A stretch of 64,000 nt of DNA from Deinococcus radiopugnans ATCC 19172 (GTDB lineage: Bacteria; Deinococcota; Deinococci; Deinococcales; Deinococcaceae): positions 273,947-337,946 of the forward strand of contig NZ_VDMO01000002.1 in NCBI RefSeq assembly GCF_006335125.1, in the 5' to 3' direction. Made by a program: the position numbers and the translations under genes. The notes under the pieces are model-generated. The model made no database searches. It was given only the letters and a program-made list of their open reading frames with translations, and was not told the origin of the DNA. Below, piece after piece: positions 1 to 9,147 of this stretch (within the stretch, counting starts at the first letter, position 1; the number at the start of each line of letters is the position of its first letter).

Positions 1-491
1 ATTTCGGCGGCAAATACGGCTTCTGGGACGACGCTGGGCTGGCGGGCCTGAAAGTGCCCACGCTGTTCGTGGTGGGGGACCGCGACGACGTGGCGTACGA
101 CGAGGGTGGGGTCAAACCCCTGTTCGAGAATGCCGTGAACGCGGAGCGTTACCTGCTGGTGTACGAGAACGCCTCGCACAACACCGCGCCCAATCCGCCG
201 CCCGCCGCCGCCCTGAACAGTTTCGACGACTACATGCACTACGCCGAACCTGCGTGGGACATGTCGCGCCTGAACAACATCAACCAGCATTTCGTGACCG
301 CCTTTCTGGACTGGAAACTGAAGGGCAAGACCGAGGACGCCGCGTACCTCAACGTGCCGACACCCAGGTCCAATGACATCAAGGTCAGCCGCAACGCCGA
401 CGGCACGCCCAAGGCCGACGACACCTCCTGGAAAGGCTTTAAGGCCCGCACCGCGCGGGGCATCGAGCTGTACCGGATGATGCCGAAGTAA
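1..491 (+). CDS. alpha/beta hydrolase, 3' part only
   Basis: The reading frame is open from the first bases of the window, so the start lies upstream. The visible part has the C-terminal half of an alpha/beta hydrolase fold: a hydrophobic strand ending in VVGDRDD, where the acid of a catalytic triad is usual, and ENASHNTAP about 40 residues later, where the catalytic His is usual. This spacing matches dienelactone-hydrolase-like and related secreted hydrolases. The nucleophile elbow is outside the window, so substrate and exact family cannot be given. A GC-rich hairpin with a T-rich tail follows the stop. Confidence 0.7.
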   Translation, partial: FGGKYGFWDDAGLAGLKVPTLFVVGDRDDVAYDEGGVKPLFENAVNAERYLLVYENASHNTAPNPPPAAALNSFDDYMHYAEPAWDMSRLNNINQHFVTAFLDWKLKGKTEDAAYLNVPTPRSNDIKVSRNADGTPKADDTSWKGFKARTARGIELYRMMPK

Positions 492-507
492 GGTCTATGG
501 GCCAGGG

Positions 508-545
508 GGGCGCGGCGAACTGGAGGCCGCGCCCTTCCCTTTTGC
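508..545 (+). terminator. Rho-independent terminator after the alpha/beta hydrolase
   Basis: A perfect 9-bp stem (508-516 with 526-534) and a 9-nt loop are followed by TTCCCTTTT. It lies 17 bp after the hydrolase stop codon. Confidence 0.65.
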
Positions 546-604
546 TCTGCCCGGTCTTCAGCCCCCTCTCAACTTTCCCTGAACTGGGAAGCCCATGCTG
601 GGGC

Positions 605-823
605 ATGACGAAAAATGATGCCGAGGGTGAGCGCGGCGCCCAGCCCACCCCTGCCGTGCCCGAGGGCCTGCCCCGGCGCACGCTGCCCGAAGTGCCCGCC
701 CCCTCCGGCACGGGCATGAACGCCGGGGAGGCCACGGGACTGCTGGGCGGCGACGCCTCCATGACCGAGGCGAATCTGGCGCTGGAGACAGAGGAAGGCG
801 TGGACCCCACGGCGGAAGGCTGA
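605..823 (+). CDS. small hypothetical protein (72 aa)
   Basis: I do not recognise a family. The 72-residue product is rich in Pro, Gly and Glu, has no membrane segment or signal peptide and looks partly disordered. The chosen ATG is the first in frame after the upstream terminator; no clear Shine-Dalgarno precedes it. A longer in-frame start near 497 would run through the terminator hairpin and is unlikely. The frame ends 18 bp before the MmcQ-like gene, whose -10 box lies just after this stop. It could be a lineage-specific small protein or a chance frame. Confidence 0.4.
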   Translation: MTKNDAEGERGAQPTPAVPEGLPRRTLPEVPAPSGTGMNAGEATGLLGGDASMTEANLALETEEGVDPTAEG

Positions 824-829
824 GCGCCG

Positions 830-835
830 TATCCT
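830..835 (+). promoter_or_regulatory. -10 box of a leaderless promoter (MmcQ/YjbR gene)
   Basis: TATCCT is followed by only 6 nt before the ATG at 842, and no Shine-Dalgarno is present. Transcription would begin at or next to the start codon. Confidence 0.5.
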
Positions 836-841
836 GAATCC

Positions 842-1198
842 ATGCAAACGGTGGCCCAACTGCGGGAGGCGTGCGCGCGGCTGGCCCGCTCGGAGGAGAC
901 CTTTCCCTTCGGCCCAGGAACGCTGGTCTGGAAGGTGGGCGGCAAGGTTTACGCCCTGACCGACATCACGGCTGACCCGCTGACGCTGTCTCTGAAGGTG
1001 CGGCCTGAGCGCGGGGCGGAACTGCGCGCCGCGCACCCGGCCATCGTGCCAGGCTACCACCTGAACAAACGCCACTGGGTCACGCTGACGCTGGACGGCA
1101 GCCTGCCCCGTGCGCTGGTGGGCGAGGTCCTGGCGGGCAGTCACGCGCTGGTGGTGGCGGGCATGACGCGGGCGCGGCGAGAGGAACTGGGCCTGTAG
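842..1198 (+). CDS. MmcQ/YjbR family protein
   Basis: The 118-residue product matches the MmcQ/YjbR family (double-wing DNA-binding-like fold) in length and layout. It has an N-terminal helix, a WKVGGKVYALTDI strand pair, the central LSLKVRPE segment, and the family's PGYHLNKRHWVTLTLDG signature around residues 64-80, ending in a helix with a basic patch. The family's cellular role is not settled, although its fold suggests nucleic acid binding. The start is the ATG 6 nt after a TATCCT box, so it is probably translated from a leaderless mRNA. It appears to be a single-gene unit. Confidence 0.8.
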   Translation: MQTVAQLREACARLARSEETFPFGPGTLVWKVGGKVYALTDITADPLTLSLKVRPERGAELRAAHPAIVPGYHLNKRHWVTLTLDGSLPRALVGEVLAGSHALVVAGMTRARREELGL

Positions 1199-1249
1199 CG
1201 GGGCGCCCATGCCTGCGTCTCGGTGGCCGACGCGTGGGCCTGCGGCCCT

Positions 1250-1666
1250 TCAGGAAGTGGCGTCTGGTGCGGGGGTCAGCCACTGGACCAGCTGATAGAT
1301 CAATCCGTTGGGGTCACGCACCTGAAAATACCGCTCGCCCCACGGCTCGGTTTCGATGGGGGTCACGACCTGAACGCCCTCTGAGCGCAGACGCGCGTAT
1401 TCGGTGTCGATGTCGTCCACCACAAACACCACCAACAGTCCCATTCCGGCGCGGCCCGCCACCTCTGCGGGTTTGAATGTCTTCAGGCCAGTGGGCAGAA
1501 AGATCAGGTTAAAGCCGACCCCCTCACGGTGCAACGAGACCACTTCGGGCAACTCCATCCCGGCCACGAAACCGAAATGCTGGCGGGCAAAGGTGGCGGC
1601 GGCGGCGATGTCGGGCACGTTCAGGGAAATCGCGGATTCAGTGACCTTCAAGTTGACCTCCAGCAT
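1250..1666 (-). CDS. VOC family (glyoxalase/bleomycin-resistance fold) protein
   Basis: The 138-residue product has the length and repeated beta-alpha-beta-beta-beta pattern of single-domain vicinal-oxygen-chelate proteins. It starts with a conserved strand ending in IAAAATFARQHFGF and finishes with WGERYFQVRDPNGLIYQLVQW, the typical C-terminal metal-site strand of such proteins. Substrate is unknown; members detoxify aldehydes, bind antibiotics or open rings. It is transcribed divergently from a MarR-type regulator, and the 72-bp space between them carries two matching palindromes. The regulator probably controls this gene and responds to a compound the VOC protein handles. Confidence 0.8.
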   Translation of the reverse strand: MLEVNLKVTESAISLNVPDIAAAATFARQHFGFVAGMELPEVVSLHREGVGFNLIFLPTGLKTFKPAEVAGRAGMGLLVVFVVDDIDTEYARLRSEGVQVVTPIETEPWGERYFQVRDPNGLIYQLVQWLTPAPDATS

Positions 1667-1679
1667 GGCATGGGCGAAA

Positions 1680-1733
1680 TTGACAGCCTTCTGTCAATTT
1701 CCTCAGTTTGCCTGAAATGACAGTATGCTGTCA
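1680..1733. promoter_or_regulatory. twin palindromic operator between the VOC and marR-type genes
   Basis: Two copies of the same inverted repeat are present: TTGACAG-CCTT-CTGTCAA at 1680-1697 and TGACAG-TATG-CTGTCA at 1718-1733. Their centres are 37 bp apart. The second copy contains TATGCT, a likely -10 box for the regulator, so binding would block its own transcription. The first copy covers the divergent VOC promoter region. Repeated 16-18-bp palindromes of this kind are typical of MarR dimers. Confidence 0.75.
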
Positions 1734-1738
1734 AGTCT

Positions 1739-2218
1739 ATGGCGCAGACTCCCACTGGCACGGCCCTGACAGAGCTGACTCGGCAGGTGCGGCAGCTCGC
1801 GGGTCTGCTGGACGCCGCCGGGGATCAGCTGGCCGCGCCGTGTGGGCAGACAGGAACGCGCGCCGCCGTGCTGGCCTGCGCCGATCCGCAGCCGCAGACG
1901 GTGGCCGCCGTCGCCCGGCACCTGGGGCTGACCCGCCAGAGCGTGCAGCGCACGGCCGACCTGCTGGTGGCCGACGGGCTGGCCGAGTACCGCCCCAATC
2001 CGGAACACCGCCGCGCCCACCTGCTGGGCCTGACTCCCGCGGGGCAGCGCACCCTGACGGCCCTGGAAATCACCCAGGAGGCCTGGGCCAACCGCGTCAG
2101 CGCCGATCTGAACGAGCAGGAGCTGCTGCGGGCCGCCGAACTCTTGGCCCAGCTCACGCACCGGCTGCGAGCGGGACGCGGGCGGGCGGTCAGCCGGGAC
2201 CGCGCAGAGTCCGGCTGA
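1739..2218 (+). CDS. MarR family transcriptional regulator
   Basis: The 159-residue product has the winged helix-turn-helix of MarR proteins: a dimerising N-terminal helix, then TVAAVARHLGLTRQSVQRTA (about residues 58-77) as the HTH, a LVADGLAEYRPNPEHRRAH wing, and long C-terminal helices for dimerisation. It should bind the twin palindromes immediately upstream and repress both itself and the divergent VOC gene until an aromatic or electrophilic ligand is bound; the ligand cannot be read from the sequence. No Shine-Dalgarno precedes the ATG. The likely -10 box lies 9 nt upstream inside the operator, so the mRNA has almost no leader. Confidence 0.85.
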   Translation: MAQTPTGTALTELTRQVRQLAGLLDAAGDQLAAPCGQTGTRAAVLACADPQPQTVAAVARHLGLTRQSVQRTADLLVADGLAEYRPNPEHRRAHLLGLTPAGQRTLTALEITQEAWANRVSADLNEQELLRAAELLAQLTHRLRAGRGRAVSRDRAESG

Positions 2219-2233
2219 GGCCAGGCCGGTGCC

Positions 2234-3007
2234 TCAGCGCTTCTCCAGGCGCACCACCAGCATCTGCTCAATGTGGGCCACCAGCAGGCCCCCGGCGTCG
2301 TATTCCAGCCCGGCGGCCTGCCGCTCGGCCTCGCCCAGCGCGTCGGCGTGGGCACGCAGGCGCTGGACCGTTTCGGGCGTGCACCCGGACTGGGCCGTCC
2401 ACCACGCGAAGTCCAGACGGTACGGCACCAGGGTGTCCTGCGTCCACACGAAGCCGGCGGCCTCGGCCAGCGCCCGCCACGCCTCCACGGTGCGCTGGGC
2501 ATGGTGGCTGGGATCGCGCAGGGTCTGATAGGGGTCCATCCAGGCCTGCACCGCCGGGGTGGGGCTGATCTGATCGGCAACCACCAGCCGCCCGCCGGGT
2601 TCCAGCACGCGGTGGGCCTCGGCCAGAAAGCGGTCCAGATTCAGGAAATGGTGCGGCGCGTGACGCGAGGTGACCAGCGTGAAGGCGGCGTCGGGGAAGG
2701 GGATGGTTTCGGCGCTGCCCACCACGAAACGGACGTTGGTCTGCCTGTCCTCCTGCGCGCGCCGCCGGGCGTGGTCCAGCATCAGGTCGGCCAGATCGAG
2801 GCCCACCACCGACGCCACGAAGGGGGCCAGGGCGTGCGCGGTGTTGCCGGTTCCCGTCGCCACGTCCAGCGCGCGGTCCTGCGGCAACGGCGCGGCGTAG
2901 TCCAGCAGCACCGGCAGGCTGGGGCCGTGGCGATGAACCGCGCTGGCGGCGTATTGGCTGGCCTGGGCATTGAACTGCTCGCGGCTGGAGACGGGGTCAC
3001 TGGACAT
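2234..3007 (-). CDS. class I SAM-dependent methyltransferase
   Basis: The 257-residue product has the Rossmann-fold methyltransferase motifs in order: DVATGTGN at about 48-55 (SAM loop), the acidic GLDLAD strand near 69-74, GSAETIPFPDAAF (post-I/II) and LEPGGRLVVAD (motif III). It resembles the UbiE/Methyltransf_11 group, which act on small molecules; the substrate is unknown. The start was placed at MSSDP because a CACAAT box lies 6 nt upstream and the extra N-terminal residues of a longer frame look non-coding. It is convergent with the MarR gene. Confidence 0.8.
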   Translation of the reverse strand: MSSDPVSSREQFNAQASQYAASAVHRHGPSLPVLLDYAAPLPQDRALDVATGTGNTAHALAPFVASVVGLDLADLMLDHARRRAQEDRQTNVRFVVGSAETIPFPDAAFTLVTSRHAPHHFLNLDRFLAEAHRVLEPGGRLVVADQISPTPAVQAWMDPYQTLRDPSHHAQRTVEAWRALAEAAGFVWTQDTLVPYRLDFAWWTAQSGCTPETVQRLRAHADALGEAERQAAGLEYDAGGLLVAHIEQMLVVRLEKR

Positions 3008-3084
3008 GCCCGAATTGTGCTCGCCCGGCACGGCAGACCCTGAACGATGTCTGGAGGTCAGCCCGGGCACACGCTCAGGGCGAC

Positions 3085-3117
3085 AGCAAAATCGCCGCCC
3101 ACACTCGAGACGGCGAT
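3085..3117 (-). terminator. terminator of the cytochrome c gene
   Basis: On the minus strand a 7-bp stem (3111-3117 with 3091-3097) is followed by a short T run, TTTTG. It is 18 bp past the stop of the cytochrome gene. Confidence 0.5.
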
Positions 3118-3134
3118 TCTGGCAACGGAAGCGG

Positions 3135-3866
<732 letters not shown>

Positions 3867-3962
3867 GACCCCCAGCATACGCTGGGAGCGGCGGGACGTG
3901 ACGCCCTCGCCCCTTTTAGGCGGCCTTTAAGCAGGTCTGCGGCCAGCCGGGCGCGGCCCAGG

Positions 3963-4376
3963 CTAGAACAGCGGCTCCGGCGGGGCAGCGGGGTCTTCCT
4001 CGGGCCACCACTGCCGCGCGGCCAGGTCACAGCGCCCGGCCGCGTCGAAAGCCACGCCCTCGGCGCTCAGCAGCCGCTCCTGCAAGTCCCCGAAGCCCAG
4101 CTTGTGGGTGCTGACGCGCCCCTGCGCGTTGATGACGCGTTGCCACGGCAGCTCGGCTCCGTCCTGACCGCCCATCAGGCCGTTGAGCACGTGCCCGGCC
4201 TGCCGCGCCGCGCCGGGACTGCCGGCCAGCAGCGCCAGCTGGCCGTAGGTCATGACCCGGCCCGGCGGAATTCGCGCCACCAGCGCCAGCACCCGCGCCC
4301 GGAAGTCGCCGGAGACCCCGGCAGCGTGGCCCATCCCCACGTCACCAGTCCCGACAGGGTCAGATCCAGGCGCCAC
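3963..4376 (-). CDS. alkyltransferase-like (ATL) DNA repair protein
   Basis: The 137-residue product is the C-terminal DNA-binding domain of O6-alkylguanine-DNA alkyltransferases (MGMT family). It has the RIPPGRVMTYGQLA helix-turn-helix region and the RQAGHVLNGL motif, but the active-site PCHRV is replaced by PWQRV (residues 77-81, Trp78 for Cys). This replacement defines ATL proteins, which bind and flag O6-alkylguanine for nucleotide-excision repair without accepting the alkyl group. The GTG start directly abuts the TAG stop of the upstream amidase gene, so translation may be coupled; an internal ATG at 4334 is an alternative and would still keep the whole domain. Confidence 0.85.
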   Translation of the reverse strand: MAPGSDPVGTGDVGMGHAAGVSGDFRARVLALVARIPPGRVMTYGQLALLAGSPGAARQAGHVLNGLMGGQDGAELPWQRVINAQGRVSTHKLGFGDLQERLLSAEGVAFDAAGRCDLAARQWWPEEDPAAPPEPLF

Positions 4377-6191
4377 CTACTTGCCCGCGCCGCCCACCGC
4401 GCCGCCGTCCACGATGCCCGTGACCAGCGCCTCGCGGATGCCCTGCGCGATGCCCAGCGCCACGCGGTCGCGGTAGTTGGTGTCCTGCAGATTCAGGCCG
4501 TCGACGGGATGGCTGGTGTAGCCGATCTCGACCAGGGCGGCGGGAATGCGGCTGTTGCGCAGCACGGCCAGCGACTGGCTGTTCTTGAGGCCCTGCGAGT
4601 AGGCTCCGGTCTCGTTCACCACGTGCGTCTGGAGCAGCGCCGCCAGACTGCTGGACAGCGGATGGTTGGGGTTCCACCACGTTTCGACGCCGTAGCCGCG
4701 CAGGGCGCTGCGGGCGTCCATGGCATTGACGTGAATGCTGACAAACAGCTGGGTGCCCGGCGTGCCCATCTTCGCGCGCAGGGTCAGATCGGTGTTCTTG
4801 TCGGGATTCAGCTCGCCGTCCCGGTCGCGGGTCAGCACCACGTCCACCCCGGCGGCGCGCAACAGGGCTGCCACGCGCAGGGCCACGTCCAGCACCACTT
4901 CCTTCTCGATCACGGCCCCCACCGCGCCGGGGTCCCGGCCGCCGTGGCCCGGATCGATCACCACCCGCGGCCGCACGTAGCTGGCGCTCAGGGCCAGGAT
5001 GGCCATGCCGCGCGCCGCCGGAACGGCGGGCACGGCGGCCAGCAGCTTCTCCTGCGGGGCCAGCGGCGTCAGATCGGCCAGCGCGGGCGACAGGTCAATC
5101 GCCAGCCGCGACAGGTCCCCGCTGGCAGGCGGCAGCAACTGGGCGCGCCAGCCGCTGCGCGGTGTGGTGGGGGCGCCGGTCAGCAGCGTGAAGACGGCCC
5201 CGCCCGGCGTCGTTTCGGCCCGCCAGGAGCGCAGTTCGGGGCTGATGTTCTGCACGACCTGCGGCGTCACGCTGACCCCCGTGAGTTCCACCCGCAGCCC
5301 GATGCCTCCCGGCACGATGCGGTACGCGGTGCCCGGCGGCAGGTCCAGCACCACGCGAGTCTGCCCCGGATTCTTGCCGATGCGCGGCGGGGTCAGCAGC
5401 GCGCCCCTGGGCGTGCCCGGCACCTGACCGCTCAGGGCGCTGAGCGTCTGCGAATCGGCACCGGGCAGCGCGGGCGCGGGCGGCAGCGCCCCTCCCGGCG
5501 CGGGGGCCACCGTGTCTCCGGGCGGCAACGTGGTCTGCGCTGTGGTGGCCCGCGCCGTGGTGGTCTGCGCCGTGCTCACAGATACCGTGCCTGTCGGCAG
5601 GGGGGCAGGCAGGGTGGGGGCCGGGGCGAGCGCCGCCGACGGAGCGCTGCCCTGCGCCACCGTGCGGACCAGTTTGCCCAGCTCCGGGCTGGCCCCACCC
5701 TTGACGCCCGCGCCAAAATCGAGAATCAGCACCCGGCCGCCGCTGCCGATGGTGGCTTCCATGGCCTGCCAGCCGGCCGTCAGGGACAGTGGGTAGGGCG
5801 TGATCAGCGTGGCCTGCCCGCCCCCTGCGCGGTACTCGCTCACGTTGTCGCCCAGCCGGCCGGACACGGTGGGCAGCACCCGCGCCCCCTGCACGTCCAG
5901 CCGCAGCCCGCTGAAGGTGGGGGTCAGGGTGTAGCTGACGCCGTCCGGCAGATCGAAGACGACCCGCGTCACGCCGCCGTTCTGGCTGGATCGTGGCGAG
6001 CCGAAGGTGACGTTCTGGACGCCGGTCAGGTTGATGGGGGCCGGAGCGGGCACAGCCGCCGACGCCCCCTGCAGCACGGGCGCCGCCTGGGCCGGGGCCT
6101 CGCGCACGAAGGGATCACTCCCCTGCGCCAGCCCCGCCCCAGCCGCCCCAAGAAGCATGGCAGATGAGAAAAATATGATCTTCTGCTTCAT
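4377..6191 (-). CDS. N-acetylmuramoyl-L-alanine amidase with AMIN domains
   Basis: The 604-residue exported protein cleaves the bond between MurNAc and the peptide stem during cell separation or wall turnover. An N-terminal signal peptide (cut near AGLAQ) is followed by two AMIN-like beta domains (about 35-130 and 255-350) joined by Pro/Ala/Thr linkers; AMIN domains bind peptidoglycan or septal sites. The C-terminal 195 residues are an Amidase_3 zinc domain: IDPGHGG, a Glu in IEKEV, SIHVNA and the catalytic Glu in VEIGYTS. The ATG at 6191 has GGGAAG five bases upstream; a GTG four codons earlier is less likely. Confidence 0.9.
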   Translation of the reverse strand: MKQKIIFFSSAMLLGAAGAGLAQGSDPFVREAPAQAAPVLQGASAAVPAPAPINLTGVQNVTFGSPRSSQNGGVTRVVFDLPDGVSYTLTPTFSGLRLDVQGARVLPTVSGRLGDNVSEYRAGGGQATLITPYPLSLTAGWQAMEATIGSGGRVLILDFGAGVKGGASPELGKLVRTVAQGSAPSAALAPAPTLPAPLPTGTVSVSTAQTTTARATTAQTTLPPGDTVAPAPGGALPPAPALPGADSQTLSALSGQVPGTPRGALLTPPRIGKNPGQTRVVLDLPPGTAYRIVPGGIGLRVELTGVSVTPQVVQNISPELRSWRAETTPGGAVFTLLTGAPTTPRSGWRAQLLPPASGDLSRLAIDLSPALADLTPLAPQEKLLAAVPAVPAARGMAILALSASYVRPRVVIDPGHGGRDPGAVGAVIEKEVVLDVALRVAALLRAAGVDVVLTRDRDGELNPDKNTDLTLRAKMGTPGTQLFVSIHVNAMDARSALRGYGVETWWNPNHPLSSSLAALLQTHVVNETGAYSQGLKNSQSLAVLRNSRIPAALVEIGYTSHPVDGLNLQDTNYRDRVALGIAQGIREALVTGIVDGGAVGGAGK

Positions 6192-6378
6192 GACGCTTCC
6201 CACTATTCAATGTCCAAGGTGAGAAACACTGTGCTGGTCCTCATCAAAGTCATTTTTGAGGGGTGTTAAAAATCTCATACAGCAGTTGGACCGGGGAGGA
6301 TTCAGCGGAACCTCAGGCTGTGTCGACTGGAAATTGGAGGTGGCCCCGTCACGACCTGCCGCTAAATTCAGGCGGCCT

Positions 6379-7224
6379 TCAGGGCACCGTTGGCGCGTCG
6401 AACGGCTGGGCGGCGGCAGAAAACAGGCGTTCCCAGGTCACGCGGTCCACCATGCCGGTCACCGGCAGGCCGTTGGCCCGTTGGAAGACGCGCACAGTCT
6501 GCGTGGTGACCGGGCCGTACCAGCCATCACCCTGTCCCGGACGCGCCGGGAGCATCAGCGCGATCAGCCGGTTTTGCACCGCCAGGACGTCGGGACCGTT
6601 CAGGCGGTTGTCCTGCAGTTTCAGGGTGCGCCCGAACGGCACGGGGGCCACCACGGCGGCGGGCGCCGGGCTCGTGGCGGGTGGGACCTGCACCGGGGGG
6701 TCTTTCGGCGGGACGGATGGCTCAGGAGCAGGCGAATTCGACGCTGCCGGCGTCAGCGTGACGCTGCCGTGGTGCGCTGCTTCGGTGGGCGGCGTTTTGG
6801 TGGACAGCGTTTCAGTGGTCGGGCGGCCCGACGGCTCCCCGGTCGGTTCCGGCGGCAGGTCCAGGTACAGCAGCGTGCGGGCATGACCGTCCGGGTCCGG
6901 CTGGAGACGCAGGTAGACGTAGCCGCCCGCCGTCTTCAGCCAGTTGTAGACGCTGCGCTGACTGTCGCGGCTGCGCCACACCCCGTACAGATCGTCGGCC
7001 AGCGCCGCGTTCAGCGCCACCCGCGCGGCCTCCACCGTGTCGCCCACGCCCACACACTGTTTTTCCGGAAAGCCGACCGCGGCAAAACTGGCCGGGCAGT
7101 CCCGTAGCACCCCGCCCAGGGTCTGCGCCGTCTGCTTGGCCGCTGCTTCCAGATCTGCGCGGCCCGGCGCGGCGACGGCGGTGGCGGCGAGCAGCGAAAG
7201 GACCAGAACGGCGGCGCGCTTCAT
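6379..7224 (-). CDS. secreted peptidoglycan-binding domain protein
   Basis: The 281-residue protein begins with a clear signal peptide ([18 protein letters not shown]) and a domain of about 120 residues that I do not recognise. A Pro/Ser/Thr-rich linker follows, then a C-terminal PG_binding_1 domain (about 205-270) with [16 protein letters not shown] and [19 protein letters not shown]. Such domains anchor proteins to the wall. It lies beside the amidase and on the same strand, 187 bp upstream, so a shared wall role is reasonable but not shown. The frame extends further upstream, but those residues lack signal-peptide character. Confidence 0.75.
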   Translation of the reverse strand: MKRAAVLVLSLLAATAVAAPGRADLEAAAKQTAQTLGGVLRDCPASFAAVGFPEKQCVGVGDTVEAARVALNAALADDLYGVWRSRDSQRSVYNWLKTAGGYVYLRLQPDPDGHARTLLYLDLPPEPTGEPSGRPTTETLSTKTPPTEAAHHGSVTLTPAASNSPAPEPSVPPKDPPVQVPPATSPAPAAVVAPVPFGRTLKLQDNRLNGPDVLAVQNRLIALMLPARPGQGDGWYGPVTTQTVRVFQRANGLPVTGMVDRVTWERLFSAAAQPFDAPTVP

Positions 7225-7344
7225 CCCTGTAGTCCTAGCACGCGCAAGCTGACGATGGCTGAGTGGTGGGCAGTCCATGCGCTTCATGGAGCCTTTCAGC
7301 GCAGGCCCTCGCGCGCTGAAAGGCAGAAAGCCAGACTGGGCAGC

Positions 7345-8025
7345 ATGACCACTTCTCAGGCAGAAACGCAGCGAATCGCCGACGCCCCCACCGCCCGCGC
7401 CCTGCGGCAGAACGTCACTTTCCTGGGCCTGTTCACCGGGCCGCGTTCCCCCAGTGAGATCACGGCCTCGGCGGGCATGGCGGCCAACCTGGCGCACCAC
7501 CACGCCCGCCGACTGGCCAGTCTGGGCCTGCTGCTGGAGGTGAGGCGCGAGGGGGGCCGGGTGTTTTATCAACTGGCGGCGCGGGAATTTCGGGTGCCCT
7601 GGGCGGTGCTGCCACCCACCGATCCAGAGGGTGGAGAGACGCTGACCCTGCGGCGCATCACCGACAATTTCTATCAGGCGTACGAACGCTCTTATCTGGC
7701 GCTGGGAAACGACAGTGAGGAAGCCATCTTCGGCTTCAGCACCACCCCAGGCGAGGCGGAAGTCCCGCCACAGCCGACAGCACAACCCGTGGAATCTCAC
7801 CCCAGCCATCTGGAGGCCCTGACCCTGCGGTTGACCCCGGAACGTTACCGCAAGCTTGTCCGTGACCTCAGCCAGCTCTTAACGGCAGCAGCGACAGACG
7901 GCCTGAAAGATCAGGGGCAGGTCTGCACATTCGCTGTTCTGGCCTCGCGCGGCGCACTGGACGGCGACGGCGAGTTTGTGGGGCGCAGCTCGCACACCCT
8001 CAGTTCCTTCCTGGGCGCGGATTGA
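7345..8025 (+). CDS. winged helix-turn-helix regulator (ArsR-like N-terminus)
   Basis: The 226-residue product opens with an ArsR/HxlR-like winged helix: [16 protein letters not shown], then [20 protein letters not shown] as the HTH and [20 protein letters not shown] as the wing. The remaining residues match no domain I recognise and could bind a ligand or partner. A CAGACT box lies 7 nt before the ATG and no Shine-Dalgarno is visible, suggesting a leaderless mRNA. No obvious palindrome or target gene was seen nearby. Confidence 0.7.
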   Translation: MTTSQAETQRIADAPTARALRQNVTFLGLFTGPRSPSEITASAGMAANLAHHHARRLASLGLLLEVRREGGRVFYQLAAREFRVPWAVLPPTDPEGGETLTLRRITDNFYQAYERSYLALGNDSEEAIFGFSTTPGEAEVPPQPTAQPVESHPSHLEALTLRLTPERYRKLVRDLSQLLTAAATDGLKDQGQVCTFAVLASRGALDGDGEFVGRSSHTLSSFLGAD

Positions 8026-8038
8026 CCGCCGCACAGCC

Positions 8039-8920
8039 TTACCTGTACTCCGGCCACGGCCACGTCTTGAAGGTCACCTGCTGCCATTTGGGGTGCATGC
8101 CCTCGTCTTCCTGAAGGTTGACCAGCTTGCCCACGGCGCACTTCTTGTAGGCCAGCAGCCGCTCTTTCTTGTCGGGGGTCTTGAAGTCGCGCGTGACCAG
8201 CACGCTCTGCACGGCGACGGTGGGGACGCCCGACACGCTCAGGTTGGGGTACAGCAGCTTGGCACTGGTGTAGATGCCCTCCAGCGGCGCGCTGAACGGC
8301 AGCGGCACCAGCCGCACGCCGCTCAGGCCCTTGACCCAGGCCGCGGGCTGCCCGATCACGGCCAGCACGGCGTCCACCTGACCCCCATTCAGCGCCGCGA
8401 AGGCAGCGGCCTGGTCCTTGACCGGCACGATGCTGTACGGCACGCCCAGCTTGGCGCTCAGCACCTTGGCCGTGATCACGCTGCCGCCCCAGGCCGCCAC
8501 GCGCTTGTCTTTCAGATCGTTGAAGGTCTGCACGCCGGTCACGGTGGTCTTGCCCAGAAAATTCTTGCTGGTCACGGGCGGTTTGGCAAACAGGTGAATT
8601 TCTTCGTCGTACAGCGGCAGCAGCGCCTTGATGTTCGCCACGCGCGGGTCCTGATCGATCTGCTGACGGGCCTTGAGGACATCGCTCTGCACGAAGGCCA
8701 GCGACACCTCGTTGTTCATCAGCAGGTCGATGTTGTCCAGGCTGCCCCCTGTACCGCGCTCCTTGAGGTACGCGCTCTGGGTGCAGACCCGCCCGATGTT
8801 CTTGAACATGGCGCTGTAGGTGCCGCTGGGGCTGCCGGTGGCGACGTTGAACGAGACCGGATCGGCGGCCTGGGCGAGGCCGAGGGTCGACAGTATCAGC
8901 AAGCTCAGAACACGGGTCAT
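8039..8920 (-). CDS. TAXI family periplasmic substrate-binding protein
   Basis: The 293-residue protein has a signal peptide (cut near GLAQA) and matches TAXI-type solute-binding proteins of TRAP transporters: NVATGSPSGTYSAMFKNIGR, LAFVQSDVL and GVQTFNDLKDKRVAAWGGS. The ligand is not predictable; known TAXI proteins bind glutamate or related acids. No TRAP permease gene lies in the window, so it may work with a distant permease or as an extracytoplasmic sensor subunit. A strong GGAGGTCC lies before the ATG. It is the last gene of a three-gene operon with the two membrane proteins upstream (gap 22 bp). Confidence 0.8.
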   Translation of the reverse strand: MTRVLSLLILSTLGLAQAADPVSFNVATGSPSGTYSAMFKNIGRVCTQSAYLKERGTGGSLDNIDLLMNNEVSLAFVQSDVLKARQQIDQDPRVANIKALLPLYDEEIHLFAKPPVTSKNFLGKTTVTGVQTFNDLKDKRVAAWGGSVITAKVLSAKLGVPYSIVPVKDQAAAFAALNGGQVDAVLAVIGQPAAWVKGLSGVRLVPLPFSAPLEGIYTSAKLLYPNLSVSGVPTVAVQSVLVTRDFKTPDKKERLLAYKKCAVGKLVNLQEDEGMHPKWQQVTFKTWPWPEYR

Positions 8921-8942
8921 AACGGACCTCCGGTGGAAGTTT

Positions 8943-9134
8943 TCATTTCAGTTCACCGTAGCCGTCCCCACTGGTGGTGTCGACGGGGGTGGATGGTGTG
9001 GCGGCGGGCGAGGGCTTCGGCGGCGCAGACACCGTGGACGCGTCAAAAAAGCCCTGCTGATCCAGGTAGATGGCGGCGGCGCACAGCAGCAGGATGGCCG
9101 CCAGCACGGCAGTCAGCACGCGGGCGCGGGTCAT
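8943..9134 (-). CDS. small single-pass membrane protein (63 aa)
   Basis: The 63-residue product has one N-terminal hydrophobic helix (TAVLAAILLLCAAAIYL) and a short Pro/Ser/Thr-rich tail with no known domain. It is real on context: AGGAGG sits ideally before the ATG, and it lies 13 bp after one gene and 22 bp before the next on the same strand. It may be a small subunit or anchor for the TAXI protein or the coiled-coil protein of the same operon. Confidence 0.7.
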   Translation of the reverse strand: MTRARVLTAVLAAILLLCAAAIYLDQQGFFDASTVSAPPKPSPAATPSTPVDTTSGDGYGELK

Positions 9135-9147
9135 GGTGTTCCTCCTC

